Below, one piece after another: positions 15,773 through 25,152 of a stretch of 41,830 bases of DNA; the first letter of the stretch is position 1, and each line of letters starts with the position of its first letter. Source of the DNA: Rhodospirillaceae bacterium (GTDB lineage: Bacteria; Pseudomonadota; Alphaproteobacteria; Rhodospirillales; JABHCV01); the NCBI GenBank assembly GCA_013204045.1, contig JABMOQ010000086.1, positions 1 through 41,830 of the forward strand, read 5' to 3'. The notes under the pieces are model-generated. The model saw only the letters and a list, made by a program, of their open reading frames with translations. It was not told the DNA's origin and did no database searches. A program made the translations under genes and the position numbers.

Positions 15773-16276
15773 ATGAGGATACTCGGAATTGACCCGGGCC
15801 TTCGCCACACCGGTTGGGGGATCATCGAAAGCGATGGCAACCGGCTTGGCCACGTCGCTAACGGCGTCGTATCGACGAGCCCATCGAAATCCCTGGCCGA
15901 GCGTCTGGTCGAGCTTCATGACGGGCTTTGCGCGATCATCAAGGAACATGCCCCGGAGGAAGCCGCCGTTGAGGAAACCTTCGTCAACAACAACCCGGCC
16001 TCGACCCTGAAACTGGGGCAGGCCAGAGGCATCGCCTTGCTGGCGCCGTCGCAAAAGGGCCTTGCCGTTGCCGAATACTCGGCCAACCTGGTCAAGAAAT
16101 CCGTGGTCGGCGCCGGCCACGCGGCCAAGGGCCAGATTCAGATGATGGTGGCGGTGCTGTTGCCGGGCGTCGACATCGCCGGTGCCGATGCCGCCGACGC
16201 GCTGGCCGTCGCCATCTGTCACGCCCATCATCGGGACAGTGTACAGATGCGCCTGGCTGCGGGAGGGACCCGATGA
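15773..16276 (+). CDS. ruvC: Holliday junction resolvase RuvC
   Basis: Cuts Holliday junctions symmetrically as part of RuvABC. It has 167 residues. All four acidic catalytic residues are present: D7 (GIDPGL), E67 (VEETF), D139 and D142 (ADAADALA). The RNase H-like fold is complete. The gene overlaps ruvA by four bases (ATGA), and ruvA overlaps ruvB in the same way, so the three are translationally coupled. Confidence 0.97.
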   Translation: MRILGIDPGLRHTGWGIIESDGNRLGHVANGVVSTSPSKSLAERLVELHDGLCAIIKEHAPEEAAVEETFVNNNPASTLKLGQARGIALLAPSQKGLAVAEYSANLVKKSVVGAGHAAKGQIQMMVAVLLPGVDIAGADAADALAVAICHAHHRDSVQMRLAAGGTR

Positions 16277-16905
16277 TCGCCAAACTGACCGGGCTGATTG
16301 ATAGCATAGCTGAGGATTCCGCCGTCATTGATGTGGCCGGTGTCGGCTATCTGGTGTTCTGTTCGGCACGCACCCTGGGTCGGCTGGTGGTCGGCGAAGC
16401 GGCCAGCCTGGTTATCGAAACCCATGTCCGCGAAGATCATATTCACCTGTTCGGTTTCGCCGAGACAAGCGAACACCAATGGTTCAACGTGCTGACCACG
16501 GTGCAGGGCGTCGGAGCCCGGGTCGCCCTTGGCATCCTGTCGGTGCTCAGCGGCGACGAACTGGTCCACGCCATTGCCGCCGCCGACAAGGCGATGATCA
16601 GCCGCGCCCCCGGTGTCGGCCCGAAACTGGCGACGCGCATTACCAGCGAGTTGAAAGACAAGGTAGCGGGCATCGCTATCGGTTCCGTCGCTGCGGCCCA
16701 GCCCGGGGCCGGTGCGGCTTCCGGCTTAACCGGCGAAGCGGTCTCGGCGTTGGTCAATCTGGGTTATTCGCCATCCCATGCGTTGACCGCCATCACCCAT
16801 GCCGCCGGCCATCTGGGCAGTGATGCCGGGCTTGAACAACTGATCCGTGGCGGACTGGCCGAACTGGCCCCGAAAGATCATGGATTGCGGAAACAGGCGA
16901 CATGA
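16273..16905 (+). CDS. ruvA: Holliday junction DNA helicase subunit RuvA
   Basis: RuvA tetramers bind the junction and load the RuvB motor. The 210 residues cover the N-terminal OB fold ([12 protein letters not shown], then [15 protein letters not shown]), the double helix-hairpin-helix ([13 protein letters not shown], about 77-89; [12 protein letters not shown], about 113-124), a flexible glycine/alanine linker (about 137-152), and the C-terminal three-helix domain that contacts RuvB ([16 protein letters not shown]). It starts inside the ruvC stop and ends inside the ruvB start. Confidence 0.97.
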   Translation: MIAKLTGLIDSIAEDSAVIDVAGVGYLVFCSARTLGRLVVGEAASLVIETHVREDHIHLFGFAETSEHQWFNVLTTVQGVGARVALGILSVLSGDELVHAIAAADKAMISRAPGVGPKLATRITSELKDKVAGIAIGSVAAAQPGAGAASGLTGEAVSALVNLGYSPSHALTAITHAAGHLGSDAGLEQLIRGGLAELAPKDHGLRKQAT

Positions 16906-17942
16906 GCGACGCGCGGGTCATAACACCGGAAAAGGCCGACGAAGATGCCGCCCTGGCCGGACTCAGGCCGCAGACTCTGGATGATTTTGTCGGCCAGCGT
17001 CAGGTCTGTGAAAATCTTTCGGTATTTGTTCAGGCGGCACGCAAACGAAACGAGGCGCTGGATCATGTGCTGTTTTATGGGCCGCCGGGCCTTGGCAAGA
17101 CAACCTTGGCGCAGATCGCGGCCCGTGAATTGGGTGTCGGGTTTCGCGCCACTTCCGGGCCGGTGATCGCCAAAGCCGGCGACCTGGCGGCGATTCTGAC
17201 CAACCTGCAACCGCGTGATGTGCTGTTCATCGATGAAATTCACCGCCTGAGCCCGGTGGTCGAGGAAATTCTCTATCCAGCCATGGAAGATTTCCAGCTC
17301 GACCTAATCATCGGCGAAGGCCCGGCAGCGCGCAGCGTGCGCATCGACTTGCCGAAATTCACGCTGGTCGGCGCGACCACCCGATCGGGCCTGATTACGA
17401 CGCCTTTGCGCGAACGCTTCGGCATTCCCATGCGTGTGGTTTTTTATGAGCCGGACGAACTGGTCAGCATCGTTGTGCGCGGCGCCCGCTTGCTGGACTT
17501 GAACATGACTGCCGACGGGGCCGCCGAAATCGCCCGGCGGGCCCGGGGCACGCCGCGTGTCGCCGGCCGCTTGCTGCGCCGGGTGCGTGACTTCGCACTT
17601 GTTGACGGGACTGTGGAAGTCACCCGGGAAATTGCCGATGCTGCCCTTAACCGTTTGGATGTGGATCACCGGGGCCTCGATGCCATGGACCGGCGTTACC
17701 TTATGTGCATCGCCGAAAATTACAGTGGCGGCCCGGTCGGGGTCGAGACCATGGCGGCGGCCTTGTCCGAGCAGCGCGACACCATAGAAGAGGTTATCGA
17801 GCCTTACCTGATCCAGCAGGGGTTGCTGATGCGCACTCCGCGGGGCCGCGCCCTTACCGGACAGGCCTATGGGCATTTGGGCCTGGCACCACCGACGACG
17901 ACCGCACAACTGGAACTGGTGGCGGAGGCATCCGATGAGTGA
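16902..17942 (+). CDS. ruvB: Holliday junction branch migration ATPase RuvB
   Basis: The AAA+ ring motor of branch migration. It has 346 residues. The N-terminal [12 protein letters not shown] (21-32) is the family signature. Walker A is GPPGLGKT (60-67), Walker [10 protein letters not shown] (D111, E112), and sensor 1 is [10 protein letters not shown]. The arginine finger region [12 protein letters not shown] and a C-terminal winged helix ([22 protein letters not shown]) follow. The ybgC start lies eight bases inside the end of this gene. Confidence 0.98.
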   Translation: MSDARVITPEKADEDAALAGLRPQTLDDFVGQRQVCENLSVFVQAARKRNEALDHVLFYGPPGLGKTTLAQIAARELGVGFRATSGPVIAKAGDLAAILTNLQPRDVLFIDEIHRLSPVVEEILYPAMEDFQLDLIIGEGPAARSVRIDLPKFTLVGATTRSGLITTPLRERFGIPMRVVFYEPDELVSIVVRGARLLDLNMTADGAAEIARRARGTPRVAGRLLRRVRDFALVDGTVEVTREIADAALNRLDVDHRGLDAMDRRYLMCIAENYSGGPVGVETMAAALSEQRDTIEEVIEPYLIQQGLLMRTPRGRALTGQAYGHLGLAPPTTTAQLELVAEASDE

Positions 17943-18345
17943 AGCCCATGTCTTTCCCCTGCGCGTTTATTTTGAAGACACCGATGCCGGGGGCATCGTC
18001 TATTACGCAAATTATCTGAAATTTGCCGAACGGGCGCGCACTGAAATGCTGCGCGACATCGGCCTTGAAAGTTCGACCATGATGGCCGACGAAGGGATCG
18101 CGCTTGCAGTCAGGACATGCACCGCTGATTACCGCAAACCGGCGGTACTCGACGACGGGCTGGAAGTCCATTCACGGCTACTTGAAATCGGCGGCGCTTC
18201 GCTGAGTATGGAGCAACGAGTCATGCGCGATGGCGACGAACTGGTTAACGTCCAGATACGTCTTGCCTGCATGGGCGGTATTGGTAAATCGGCACGCCTG
18301 CCCGACGGGGTGCGCGCCAAACTTGAACAATTATGTGCAACATAG
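17935..18345 (+). CDS. ybgC: YbgC-type acyl-CoA thioesterase (Tol-Pal associated)
   Basis: A hot-dog fold thioesterase, the usual first gene of tol-pal operons. It has 136 residues from the ATG at 17935, which overlaps ruvB by eight bases; an upstream in-frame start would remove the family N-terminus. The active-site segment is [21 protein letters not shown] (about 10-30), with the catalytic aspartate at D17. E. coli YbgC acts on short acyl-CoAs or acyl-ACP and may affect phospholipids; the substrate here is unknown. tolQ follows after 12 bases. Confidence 0.95.
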   Translation: MSEAHVFPLRVYFEDTDAGGIVYYANYLKFAERARTEMLRDIGLESSTMMADEGIALAVRTCTADYRKPAVLDDGLEVHSRLLEIGGASLSMEQRVMRDGDELVNVQIRLACMGGIGKSARLPDGVRAKLEQLCAT

Positions 18346-18357
18346 AATGAGTGAACC

Positions 18358-19107
18358 ATGGAAAATTCCGCAATAGAAGCTGTGACTCTCGCCGGTTCGG
18401 TCGCCGATATGGACTTTTCCATATGGTCGCTGTTTATGCGTGCCGACCTGATCGTCAAGGCGGTGATTGTTATTTTATTGATGGCATCGCTGTGGTGCTG
18501 GGCAATCATCTTCGAAAAGGTGATCGGGCTGCGCAGGCTGAACAAGGGCGCCGCCAAGTTCGAGCAATCGTTCTGGTCGGGGGTATCGCTGGATGATCTT
18601 TACAGCCGCACCAACCAGCAGCCCGCCGATCCCATGTCAGCGGTATTCGTCGCCGCCATGCGCGAATGGAACCGGGCGCCGGCAAGCGGAGTCGAGGGCG
18701 ACAGTTCGGCCAGGGTCAGCCTCTACGAGCGCATAGACCGGGTTATGCAGATCACCTTGGCCCGGGAAATGGATCGTGCCGAACGTTACATGACGTTCCT
18801 GGCGACGACCGGCTCGACGGCCCCGTTCATTGGCCTGTTCGGAACCGTTTGGGGCATCATGAACAGTTTCCAGTCGATCGCCATATCCAAGAACACGTCG
18901 CTGACTGTCGTCGCGCCGGGTATCGCAGAGGCGCTTTTCGCTACCGCCCTCGGCCTGCTGGCGGCGATTCCTGCGGTTGTCGCCTACAACAAACTAAGCC
19001 GTGATCTTGACCGTTATGCCGGCCGGCTGGACAGTTTCGCTGGCGAGTTTTCGGCCATCCTGTCACGGCAGCTGGACGAACGCGGCCTCAAAGGCGGGTC
19101 CAGGTAA
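18358..19107 (+). CDS. tolQ: TolQ proton channel subunit
   Basis: An inner-membrane protein of the Tol-Pal system, homologous to ExbB and MotA. TolQ pentamers surround TolR and use the proton gradient to energise TolA. It has 249 residues and three membrane helices: about 34-55, 140-162 (TFLATTGSTAPFIGLFGTVWGI) and 178-205 (VVAPGIAEALFATALGLLAAIPAVVAY). The conserved threonine- and proline-rich residues of both channel helices are present. tolR starts directly after the TAA stop with no spacer. Confidence 0.97.
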   Translation: MENSAIEAVTLAGSVADMDFSIWSLFMRADLIVKAVIVILLMASLWCWAIIFEKVIGLRRLNKGAAKFEQSFWSGVSLDDLYSRTNQQPADPMSAVFVAAMREWNRAPASGVEGDSSARVSLYERIDRVMQITLAREMDRAERYMTFLATTGSTAPFIGLFGTVWGIMNSFQSIAISKNTSLTVVAPGIAEALFATALGLLAAIPAVVAYNKLSRDLDRYAGRLDSFAGEFSAILSRQLDERGLKGGSR

Positions 19108-19572
19108 ATGGTCAGCCCCCTGCAAGGCCGGTCCGGGTTGGGGCGTCTCCGCAACAGTCGCCGCCGACCGATGAGCGAAATCAACGTCACCCCCATGGTA
19201 GATGTGATGCTGGTGTTGCTGATTGTCTTTATGGTCGCAGCCCCGCTGCTGACCGTCGGCGTTACGGTCGATCTGCCGAAGACCAAGGCCGCTGTCATTG
19301 TCGGCGAGGACGAGCCGCTGGCTGTGACCGTCAATGCGGAAGGCAGCATTTTCCTGCAGGACACGGAACTGGATCTGGTCGGCCTGGTGCCCAGGTTGAT
19401 GGCGATTACCAACAACAACCCGGATGTCAGAATTTTCGTGCGCGGCGACAAGGATATTAACTATGGCCGGGTAATGGAAATCATGGGGACCATCAATGCC
19501 GCCGGATTCCGCAAAGTGGCCTTGATCACCCAACGCCAGGTGACGGTGAAAAAGAAAAAGGGCTCTAATTAA
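19108..19572 (+). CDS. tolR: TolR proton channel subunit
   Basis: A 154-residue one-pass membrane protein of the ExbD/TolR family. A short, basic cytoplasmic tail leads into SEINVTPMVDVMLVLLIVFMVAAP; D32 within that helix is the proton-carrying residue. The periplasmic domain (about 50-145) is complete and ends in a basic KKKKG tail. The N-terminus runs about 20 residues longer than minimal TolR, with an in-frame ATG at codon 22 as an alternative start, but the gene abuts tolQ at the longer start. Confidence 0.96.
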   Translation: MVSPLQGRSGLGRLRNSRRRPMSEINVTPMVDVMLVLLIVFMVAAPLLTVGVTVDLPKTKAAVIVGEDEPLAVTVNAEGSIFLQDTELDLVGLVPRLMAITNNNPDVRIFVRGDKDINYGRVMEIMGTINAAGFRKVALITQRQVTVKKKKGSN

Positions 19573-19575
19573 ATT

Positions 19576-20472
19576 ATGCGTAACGGCCTCGGCATTTCCA
19601 TGGTTCTGCATCTGATGGTCATCACCATCGCCTATTTCGGGCTGCCGTCGCTACGCCGCGACGTCATGATGGAAGTTCCGGTGATGATCGAGATTGTCGA
19701 TGTCTCTGATGTTACCAATGCGGCACAGCCTAAGGAAAAAGCGAAAAAGCAGGTGAAGACGGAAAAGCCGAAACCGCCGCCGGAACCGCCCAAGCCGGTG
19801 GCCCAGAAGGCCCCGCCACCACCGCCACCGCCCCAACCCAAGCCGGAACCGGAGGTTGCCGCCGTGCCGCCGCCGCCGGAACAAAAGCCGAAGGCCAAAG
19901 AAAAACCCAAACCGGAGCCCAAGCCTGAAGTGAAGAAAAAGGCATCCCCGGTGCTGGCCGAGGCCAAACTGAAAAAAAAGCCGGCGAAGAAAAAGGAAGT
20001 GGATACCTTTGCCTCGGTGCTGAAGACGGTCGAAAAACTGAAGAAAGATGCGCCGAAGACCGAGACTAAGCCGGAGAAAAAGAAAAAACCGGAAGATTCC
20101 TTTGAGGCGGAAATCGCCCGTGCCCTGGTGTCCAAGCGCGGCTACGATGAGTCCCGGCCGGTGACGATCAGTGAGATTGATCTTGTTCGCCAGCAGATCG
20201 CCAAGTGCTGGAGTCTGCCGGCGGGTGCCAAGGATGCGGCAAGCATGGTTATCGAAATCGACGTCTCCATGAACTCCGACGGCACTGTGTACAAAGCCAG
20301 GGTACTTAACAAAGGACTGCAAACGGACCCGTTTTTACGGGCGATGGCAGAAAGCGCCTTGCGCGCCGTCCTCAACGAGCGGTGTCAGCCGTTCAGATTG
20401 CCCGCCGATAAATATGATCGCTGGAAGGCGATGAAACTGGTATTCAATCCCAAGGAGATGTTTGGCCCATGA
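19576..20472 (+). CDS. tolA: TolA energy-transducing protein
   Basis: A 298-residue TolA/TonB-type protein linking TolQR to TolB and Pal. The N-terminal membrane helix (about 5-22) carries the energy-transfer motif SxxxH as S8 and H12. Residues about 50-175 form a very low-complexity proline/lysine/glutamate domain that can span the periplasm, including runs such as PPPPPPP and EKKKKP. The C-terminal domain (about 195-298) resembles the TolA/TonB fold and holds two cysteines (C213 and C273 approximately). The stop overlaps the tolB ATG by four bases. Confidence 0.95.
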   Translation: MRNGLGISMVLHLMVITIAYFGLPSLRRDVMMEVPVMIEIVDVSDVTNAAQPKEKAKKQVKTEKPKPPPEPPKPVAQKAPPPPPPPQPKPEPEVAAVPPPPEQKPKAKEKPKPEPKPEVKKKASPVLAEAKLKKKPAKKKEVDTFASVLKTVEKLKKDAPKTETKPEKKKKPEDSFEAEIARALVSKRGYDESRPVTISEIDLVRQQIAKCWSLPAGAKDAASMVIEIDVSMNSDGTVYKARVLNKGLQTDPFLRAMAESALRAVLNERCQPFRLPADKYDRWKAMKLVFNPKEMFGP

Positions 20473-21824
20473 TTGCTGCGACGGATCGAGCTGGAAAATA
20501 TATGTTTTACCGTGTGGTTGTTATTGCCGCCGTGCTCATGGCCGGGTTCGCCCTTCCGGCGTCGGCTGAACTTAGAATTGACATTACGCGGGGGACGGTC
20601 GAACCGTTGCCGGTAGCGATCACTGATTTTGTCGGCCAATCGCGCGGCGAGCAGGAATTCGGCCGGGACATCGCAGGCGTCATCGCCGCCGACCTGGAAC
20701 GCTCAGGCCTGTTTCAGCCCATCGACAAGCGTTCCTTTATCCAGTCGAGTCAGGCCCTCAGCACGTTGCCGCGTTTCGGCGACTGGCGCGTTATCAATGC
20801 CCAGGCCCTTGTTCAGGGGCGCACACAACTGGTTAGTGACGGTCGCCTCAGGGTCGAATTCCGGCTCTGGGATGTGTTCGCCGAGCAGCAGATGGTCGGC
20901 CTTGCCTTTTTCACCACTCCCGACAACTGGCGCCGCGTCGCCCATATTGTCGCCGACGCCATATATAAAAGGGTTACCGGCGAAAACGGTTATTTTGATA
21001 CCCGCATCGTCTATATCTCTGAAAGCGGGCCGCTTGACCAACGCCGCAAGCGGCTGGCGATTATGGATCAGGATGGCAAGAACCATCGTTTCCTGACCGA
21101 TGGCGGCACGCTTGTGCTGACGCCCAGGTTTTCGCCGACGCTGCAGGAAATTACCTACCTTTCATACTATGGCAACAAGCCGAGGGTTTATGTTTTCAAC
21201 ATCGACAGTGGTCGCCAGGAAGTTCTCGGTGAATTTCCAGGCATGACTTTCGCGCCGCGTTTTTCAGCAGACGGCAAATCGGTAATCATGAGTATGGCCA
21301 AGGATGGCAACTCGGAAATTTATACGATGAATCTGGGAACCCGGGTTGTAAAACGCCTGACCAATCATTCAGGTATCGACACCTCGCCCAGTTACTCGCC
21401 GGACGGCAAGCAGATCGTTTTTAATTCGGACCGTGGCGGATCACAGCAGCTTTACGTCATGGGGGCAAACGGGGGCAGTGCCAAAAGAATCAGCCATGGC
21501 AAGGGTCGATATGCGACCCCGGTGTGGTCGCCGCGCGGTGACCTTGTCGCCTTCACCAAATTTACGGGCGGCCGCTTTTACATTGGCGTCATGTATCCGG
21601 ACGGCAGCGGCGAGAGGCTGCTGGCGGAAGATTTTCTGGTCGAGGCCCCAACCTGGGCGCCGAACGGACGGGTGCTGATGTTCTTCCGTCAGCAACCGTC
21701 AAAAGAAGACGGCAGCGGAGGCGGCTCACGGCTCTTTTCAATCGATCTGACCGGCGAAAATGAGCGGGAGGTTGTTACCCCAGAGGATGCCTCAGATCCA
21801 GCCTGGTCACCGTTGATTCCTTGA
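20469..21824 (+). CDS. tolB: TolB periplasmic beta-propeller protein
   Basis: TolB binds Pal and is displaced by TolA during envelope constriction. It has 451 residues from the ATG overlapping tolA; a second ATG at 20502 gives a cleaner signal peptide ([22 protein letters not shown]) and may be the true start. The N-terminal alpha/beta domain (to about 170) is followed by a six-bladed propeller seen as repeats [50 protein letters not shown] and [11 protein letters not shown]. The gene ends 188 bases before pal. Confidence 0.97.
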   Translation: MIAATDRAGKYMFYRVVVIAAVLMAGFALPASAELRIDITRGTVEPLPVAITDFVGQSRGEQEFGRDIAGVIAADLERSGLFQPIDKRSFIQSSQALSTLPRFGDWRVINAQALVQGRTQLVSDGRLRVEFRLWDVFAEQQMVGLAFFTTPDNWRRVAHIVADAIYKRVTGENGYFDTRIVYISESGPLDQRRKRLAIMDQDGKNHRFLTDGGTLVLTPRFSPTLQEITYLSYYGNKPRVYVFNIDSGRQEVLGEFPGMTFAPRFSADGKSVIMSMAKDGNSEIYTMNLGTRVVKRLTNHSGIDTSPSYSPDGKQIVFNSDRGGSQQLYVMGANGGSAKRISHGKGRYATPVWSPRGDLVAFTKFTGGRFYIGVMYPDGSGERLLAEDFLVEAPTWAPNGRVLMFFRQQPSKEDGSGGGSRLFSIDLTGENEREVVTPEDASDPAWSPLIP

Positions 21825-22012
21825 ATCCCGGACCCTATATTTCACACTGGAAACGTGGTTTTTAAAAATAAAACTTGGTTTTAGGCTTTTTTCTCTTTAA
21901 GACAAAGAGTTAGGGGATTAAACAACGGTATTCGTACGCCGGAGCCCACTACACAAAGGGCGTCCTGACGATGTCGTTAGAGATAAATCACTCCGGTGAA
22001 GGAGAATTATAA
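21825..22012 (+). other. tolB-pal spacer with AT-rich block and strong pal RBS
   Basis: The spacer starts with an AT-rich block (about 21855-21900) containing TTTTTAAAAATAAAAC, a short AAAAC-TTG-GTTTT stem and a run of six T residues, which might end some tolB transcripts. It closes with GAAGGAGAAT (21998-22007), a near-perfect ribosome binding site for pal. A separate promoter for pal is likely, in keeping with its much higher protein demand, but I cannot fix the hexamers. Confidence 0.4.
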
Positions 22013-22516
22013 ATGCGCTTTAAGATTTTAAGCTTGTTAGCTGTTGTGGCCCTGGTTTCGGCCTGTTCGACTAAATCAGATGAAGGCGCTGCCACAAGTG
22101 GCAGCGGTGCATCTGCGTCTGCGTCTACGTCTGCATCTGGGTCTGAAGTCATGGTGCAGATGGGGACCCAGGAAGATCTGGTCGTCAATGTCGGTGACCG
22201 TGTTTTCTTCGGTTTTGATAAATACAACCTGGAACCGGATGCCCGCCGTATTCTTGAAAGGCAGGCCGTCTGGCTGAAAAAGTATCCGAACCTTTCGGTT
22301 ACTGTCGAAGGCCATGCCGACGAACGCGGCACCCGCGAGTACAACCTTGCGCTGGGTGAACGCCGTGCCAATTCGGCGAAGGATTATCTTGTCGCCCTTG
22401 GCGTTCCTTCTGGACAGATCAAAACCATATCGTACGGCAAAGAGCGCCCGGTTGCGCTCGGCTCGAACGAAGCGGCCTGGTCACAGAATCGCCGCGCGGT
22501 TACGACCGTACGTTAA
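22013..22516 (+). CDS. pal: Peptidoglycan-associated lipoprotein Pal
   Basis: An outer-membrane lipoprotein that anchors the Tol system to peptidoglycan. It has 167 residues. The lipoprotein signal ends in LVSAC with the lipidated cysteine C18. A serine/alanine/glycine linker (about 27-45) precedes the OmpA-like domain, in which GHADERGTREYNLALGERRA (about 101-120) holds the diaminopimelate-binding residues. A strong ribosome binding site and a good terminator after the gene mark it as a highly expressed unit. Confidence 0.97.
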   Translation: MRFKILSLLAVVALVSACSTKSDEGAATSGSGASASASTSASGSEVMVQMGTQEDLVVNVGDRVFFGFDKYNLEPDARRILERQAVWLKKYPNLSVTVEGHADERGTREYNLALGERRANSAKDYLVALGVPSGQIKTISYGKERPVALGSNEAAWSQNRRAVTTVR

Positions 22517-22559
22517 ATCGGCCATTGGCGACTTCAGGCTGATTTAGGTCTATATATTA

Positions 22560-22597
22560 TAGGGCGCTTGTCTGAATAGGCAGGCGCCCTATTTTTG
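22560..22597 (+). terminator. Intrinsic terminator after pal
   Basis: Arms TAGGGCGC (22560-22567) and GCGCCCTA (22584-22591) form a perfect 8-bp stem with a 16-base loop that itself can pair in part (TTGTCTG with AGGCAG). Five T residues follow at 22592-22596. It separates pal from cpoB. Confidence 0.87.
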
Positions 22598-22666
22598 CCT
22601 GAAATGGGAATGATAATAGCGCCCATTCAGGTCCTGTTCCGTATCCAAGAGAGTCCAGACGATCAA

Positions 22667-23692
22667 ATGATGAATCCGGCAAAAATTTATAAAACAACCT
22701 TGATTGTTATCTGTGCGGCGTTGTTTGCGGTGACGGCTGACGTTCAGGGAGCACTGGCCCAGAGCAATGACCTTGGCCCTGTACTGGATCGCCTGCAACG
22801 ACTGGAGCGCGATATCCGTACCCTTAACCTACAGGTTTCCCGGCCCGGTTCCGCCGGGTCGACATCCGCCGCAACCACCGCATCATCCGCCGGGGCCGAC
22901 ACGACCAACCAGTTGAACGGTCCTGCCGCTGCCCGGCTTGCGATCAGGCTGACGGAGCTCGAGGACGAGCTTCGCGACACGACCGGCAAGGTCGAAAACA
23001 TGACCTATCTGATCGACCAGATGAACTTGCGTCTGGAAAAGCTGATCATTGATATGGATTACCGTCTGTCATCGATCGAGGGAAAACCGCTGAATGCGGA
23101 CGGCACGCCGAAGATTATGGCGGTGCCGTCACCGCCCGGCGTTGAAAAAGTTGATATGGGGGCAGCCCCTGGTACCCTCGGCAACCTCAAGGCATCCGAT
23201 CTGGCGGCGGCGGAAGACGGAGCCGATAAAGATTCTGCCGTGGCGAAGCCGGTCACCGCCGAGGCTCTCCAGCAGACGGCGGCGGCGACTTCGGTGTTAC
23301 CCAATGGCACCGTCCAGCAGCACTACAAGTTTGCTTTCGATCAGCTGCGTAAGGCTGAGTACGAAACGGCCGAGGCGGCGTTCAAGGAATTCATCTCTCT
23401 TCATGGAGACGACAAGCTGGTAAGCAACGCGCGCTATTGGCTGGGCGAAAGCCATTATGTGCGCGGACAGTATATCGAAGCGGCGGAAACCTTCCTGGCC
23501 GCATACCAAGCTGACGAAAAGGGCACGAAAGCGCCCGATGCCTTGCTCAAACTCGGCATGTCGCTGGGTAACCTTGACCAGAAGGCCCAGGCCTGTGCGT
23601 CTTTCGGCAAGCTGCAAAAGGAATTTTCCAAGCTTTCGGTTTCCATCCGCTCGAAGGTCGTTGCCGAAAAGAAGAAAAACGATTGTAAGTAA
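22667..23692 (+). CDS. cpoB: CpoB/YbgF, Tol-Pal system coordinator
   Basis: A periplasmic protein that coordinates peptidoglycan synthesis with Tol-Pal constriction. I set the start at the first of two adjacent ATGs (22667), giving 341 residues and a signal peptide ending near QGALAQ (residue 32); the longer open frame to 22595 runs into the pal terminator. The parts are: an N-terminal coiled coil (about 38-55), a low-complexity linker, a second coiled coil (about 80-125), an alanine-rich linker, and a C-terminal TPR domain (about 228-341, AFDQLRKAEYETAEAAFKEFI onward). The two coiled coils are a common alphaproteobacterial variation. Confidence 0.93.
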   Translation: MMNPAKIYKTTLIVICAALFAVTADVQGALAQSNDLGPVLDRLQRLERDIRTLNLQVSRPGSAGSTSAATTASSAGADTTNQLNGPAAARLAIRLTELEDELRDTTGKVENMTYLIDQMNLRLEKLIIDMDYRLSSIEGKPLNADGTPKIMAVPSPPGVEKVDMGAAPGTLGNLKASDLAAAEDGADKDSAVAKPVTAEALQQTAAATSVLPNGTVQQHYKFAFDQLRKAEYETAEAAFKEFISLHGDDKLVSNARYWLGESHYVRGQYIEAAETFLAAYQADEKGTKAPDALLKLGMSLGNLDQKAQACASFGKLQKEFSKLSVSIRSKVVAEKKKNDCK

Positions 23693-23708
23693 CCCCTAAA
23701 GACCTGCC

Positions 23709-25076
23709 ATGACCGCTGCCCCGGACACTGATCTATTAAACGACGCCGAACTGGCGCACCTGATGGCGCCGTTCGGCCCCTTTGAGCAGCGCCCGCATCT
23801 TGGCGTCGCTGTTTCCGGCGGGCCTGACAGCCTGGCCCTGGCCCTGCTGGCTGACCGATGGGCGCGCCGCCTGGGGGGGCGGGTCACCGCCCTGACCGTC
23901 GATCACGGGTTACGGCCAGATTCGGCGAATGAGGCGGCGAAGGTCGGCCGGTGGCTTGCCGGCCACGGGATTGAACACCACATTCTGACTTGGGACGGCA
24001 CCAAACCACGCACGGGCATTCAGGCGGCGGCCCGCGAGGCCCGTTACGGATTGATGTCGGGTTGGTGCCGGGATGCCGGTGTCCTGCATCTGCTGCTCGG
24101 CCATCACCAGGAAGACCAGGCCGAAACTTTTATGCTGAGGCTGGCCGCCGACAGCGGCATTGACGGTCTGGCAGCGATGGCGGCGGTGGTCGAAAAACCG
24201 TCCATGCGTCTGCTCAGGCCGCTGCTGAACGTGCCCAAGGCCAGATTGCGGGCCTATCTTGAACACATGGGCCAGCCGTGGGTCACGGATCCGTCCAATG
24301 ACGATCCCGCCTTTACCCGTGTCCGAATCCGCCAATCACTGCCCGCCCTGGCCGCCGCCGGGGTCACGCCTGCGGCACTGGCACAGGCGGCGGCGCGCAT
24401 GGCCCGTGCCCGTATCGCCCTCGAAGATACCGCCGCCAAGCTGCTGGCCACCTGTTGCCATGTTGCGCCCATGGGATATGCCGGGTTGGATGGGGGGAAA
24501 CTGTTTGCGGCGCCCGATGAAATTTCCCTCAGGGCCCTGTCACGGACTGTTTTGTGCATCGGCGGACCCAAGTATCCGCCGCGCACGGCAAAACTTGAAT
24601 CCCTGCATGAAAAAATGAAGAAGGCGGCCCGCGACGGAGGATCCTCATGGCGGGGGGCGACGCTGGGTCGTTGCCGGATCAGCGCCTGCGGTCCGGTTTT
24701 CCTGATCTGCCGGGAAAGCCGCAATCTGCCGCAACCGGCCCTGGTGACGGACGGGGAGGAGCGGGTCTGGGACCGCCGATTCCGCATCAGCATTTCCGCA
24801 GATGGCCCTCCCCAAGGGCAGCCCTTAAGGCTTGCAAATCTGGGTGTGGAGGGCTGGCGTGACGTCATTGCTGTGGCGCCGGAAACCCGTTCACTGAGGA
24901 TCCCGCTCGAAGCCAGAGGATCGCTGCCGGCCTTGTGGGACGATGACGGCGTGATTCATGCGCCGCACCTTGAATATAGCAGAAAACCGAGGTTTGGGGC
25001 GGTTTCGAGCTTGCTAAGGGCCGATTTCAGGCCCCGTCAAAGTCTCGCCGGAACCGGTTTCATGGTTGCGCATTGA
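23709..25076 (+). CDS. tilS: tRNA(Ile)-lysidine synthase
   Basis: Attaches lysine to C34 of the CAU-anticodon tRNA-Ile so that it reads AUA, an essential modification. It has 455 residues. The PP-loop ATP site is SGGPDS (36-41), and the N-terminal catalytic domain includes TVDHGLR (63-69), GHHQEDQAET (about 135-144) and RPLLN near 173. The C-terminal part (about 220-455) is less conserved. It follows cpoB after 16 bases and precedes ftsH by 76, the same tilS-ftsH order as in many bacteria. Confidence 0.95.
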   Translation: MTAAPDTDLLNDAELAHLMAPFGPFEQRPHLGVAVSGGPDSLALALLADRWARRLGGRVTALTVDHGLRPDSANEAAKVGRWLAGHGIEHHILTWDGTKPRTGIQAAAREARYGLMSGWCRDAGVLHLLLGHHQEDQAETFMLRLAADSGIDGLAAMAAVVEKPSMRLLRPLLNVPKARLRAYLEHMGQPWVTDPSNDDPAFTRVRIRQSLPALAAAGVTPAALAQAAARMARARIALEDTAAKLLATCCHVAPMGYAGLDGGKLFAAPDEISLRALSRTVLCIGGPKYPPRTAKLESLHEKMKKAARDGGSSWRGATLGRCRISACGPVFLICRESRNLPQPALVTDGEERVWDRRFRISISADGPPQGQPLRLANLGVEGWRDVIAVAPETRSLRIPLEARGSLPALWDDDGVIHAPHLEYSRKPRFGAVSSLLRADFRPRQSLAGTGFMVAH

Positions 25077-25152
25077 GTTTCAGGAACTATCTCTTTTGTA
25101 ATAAACCCGCTATTAAGGTGCCTAGGACGGCTCTCCCAGGAAGGATTGAACA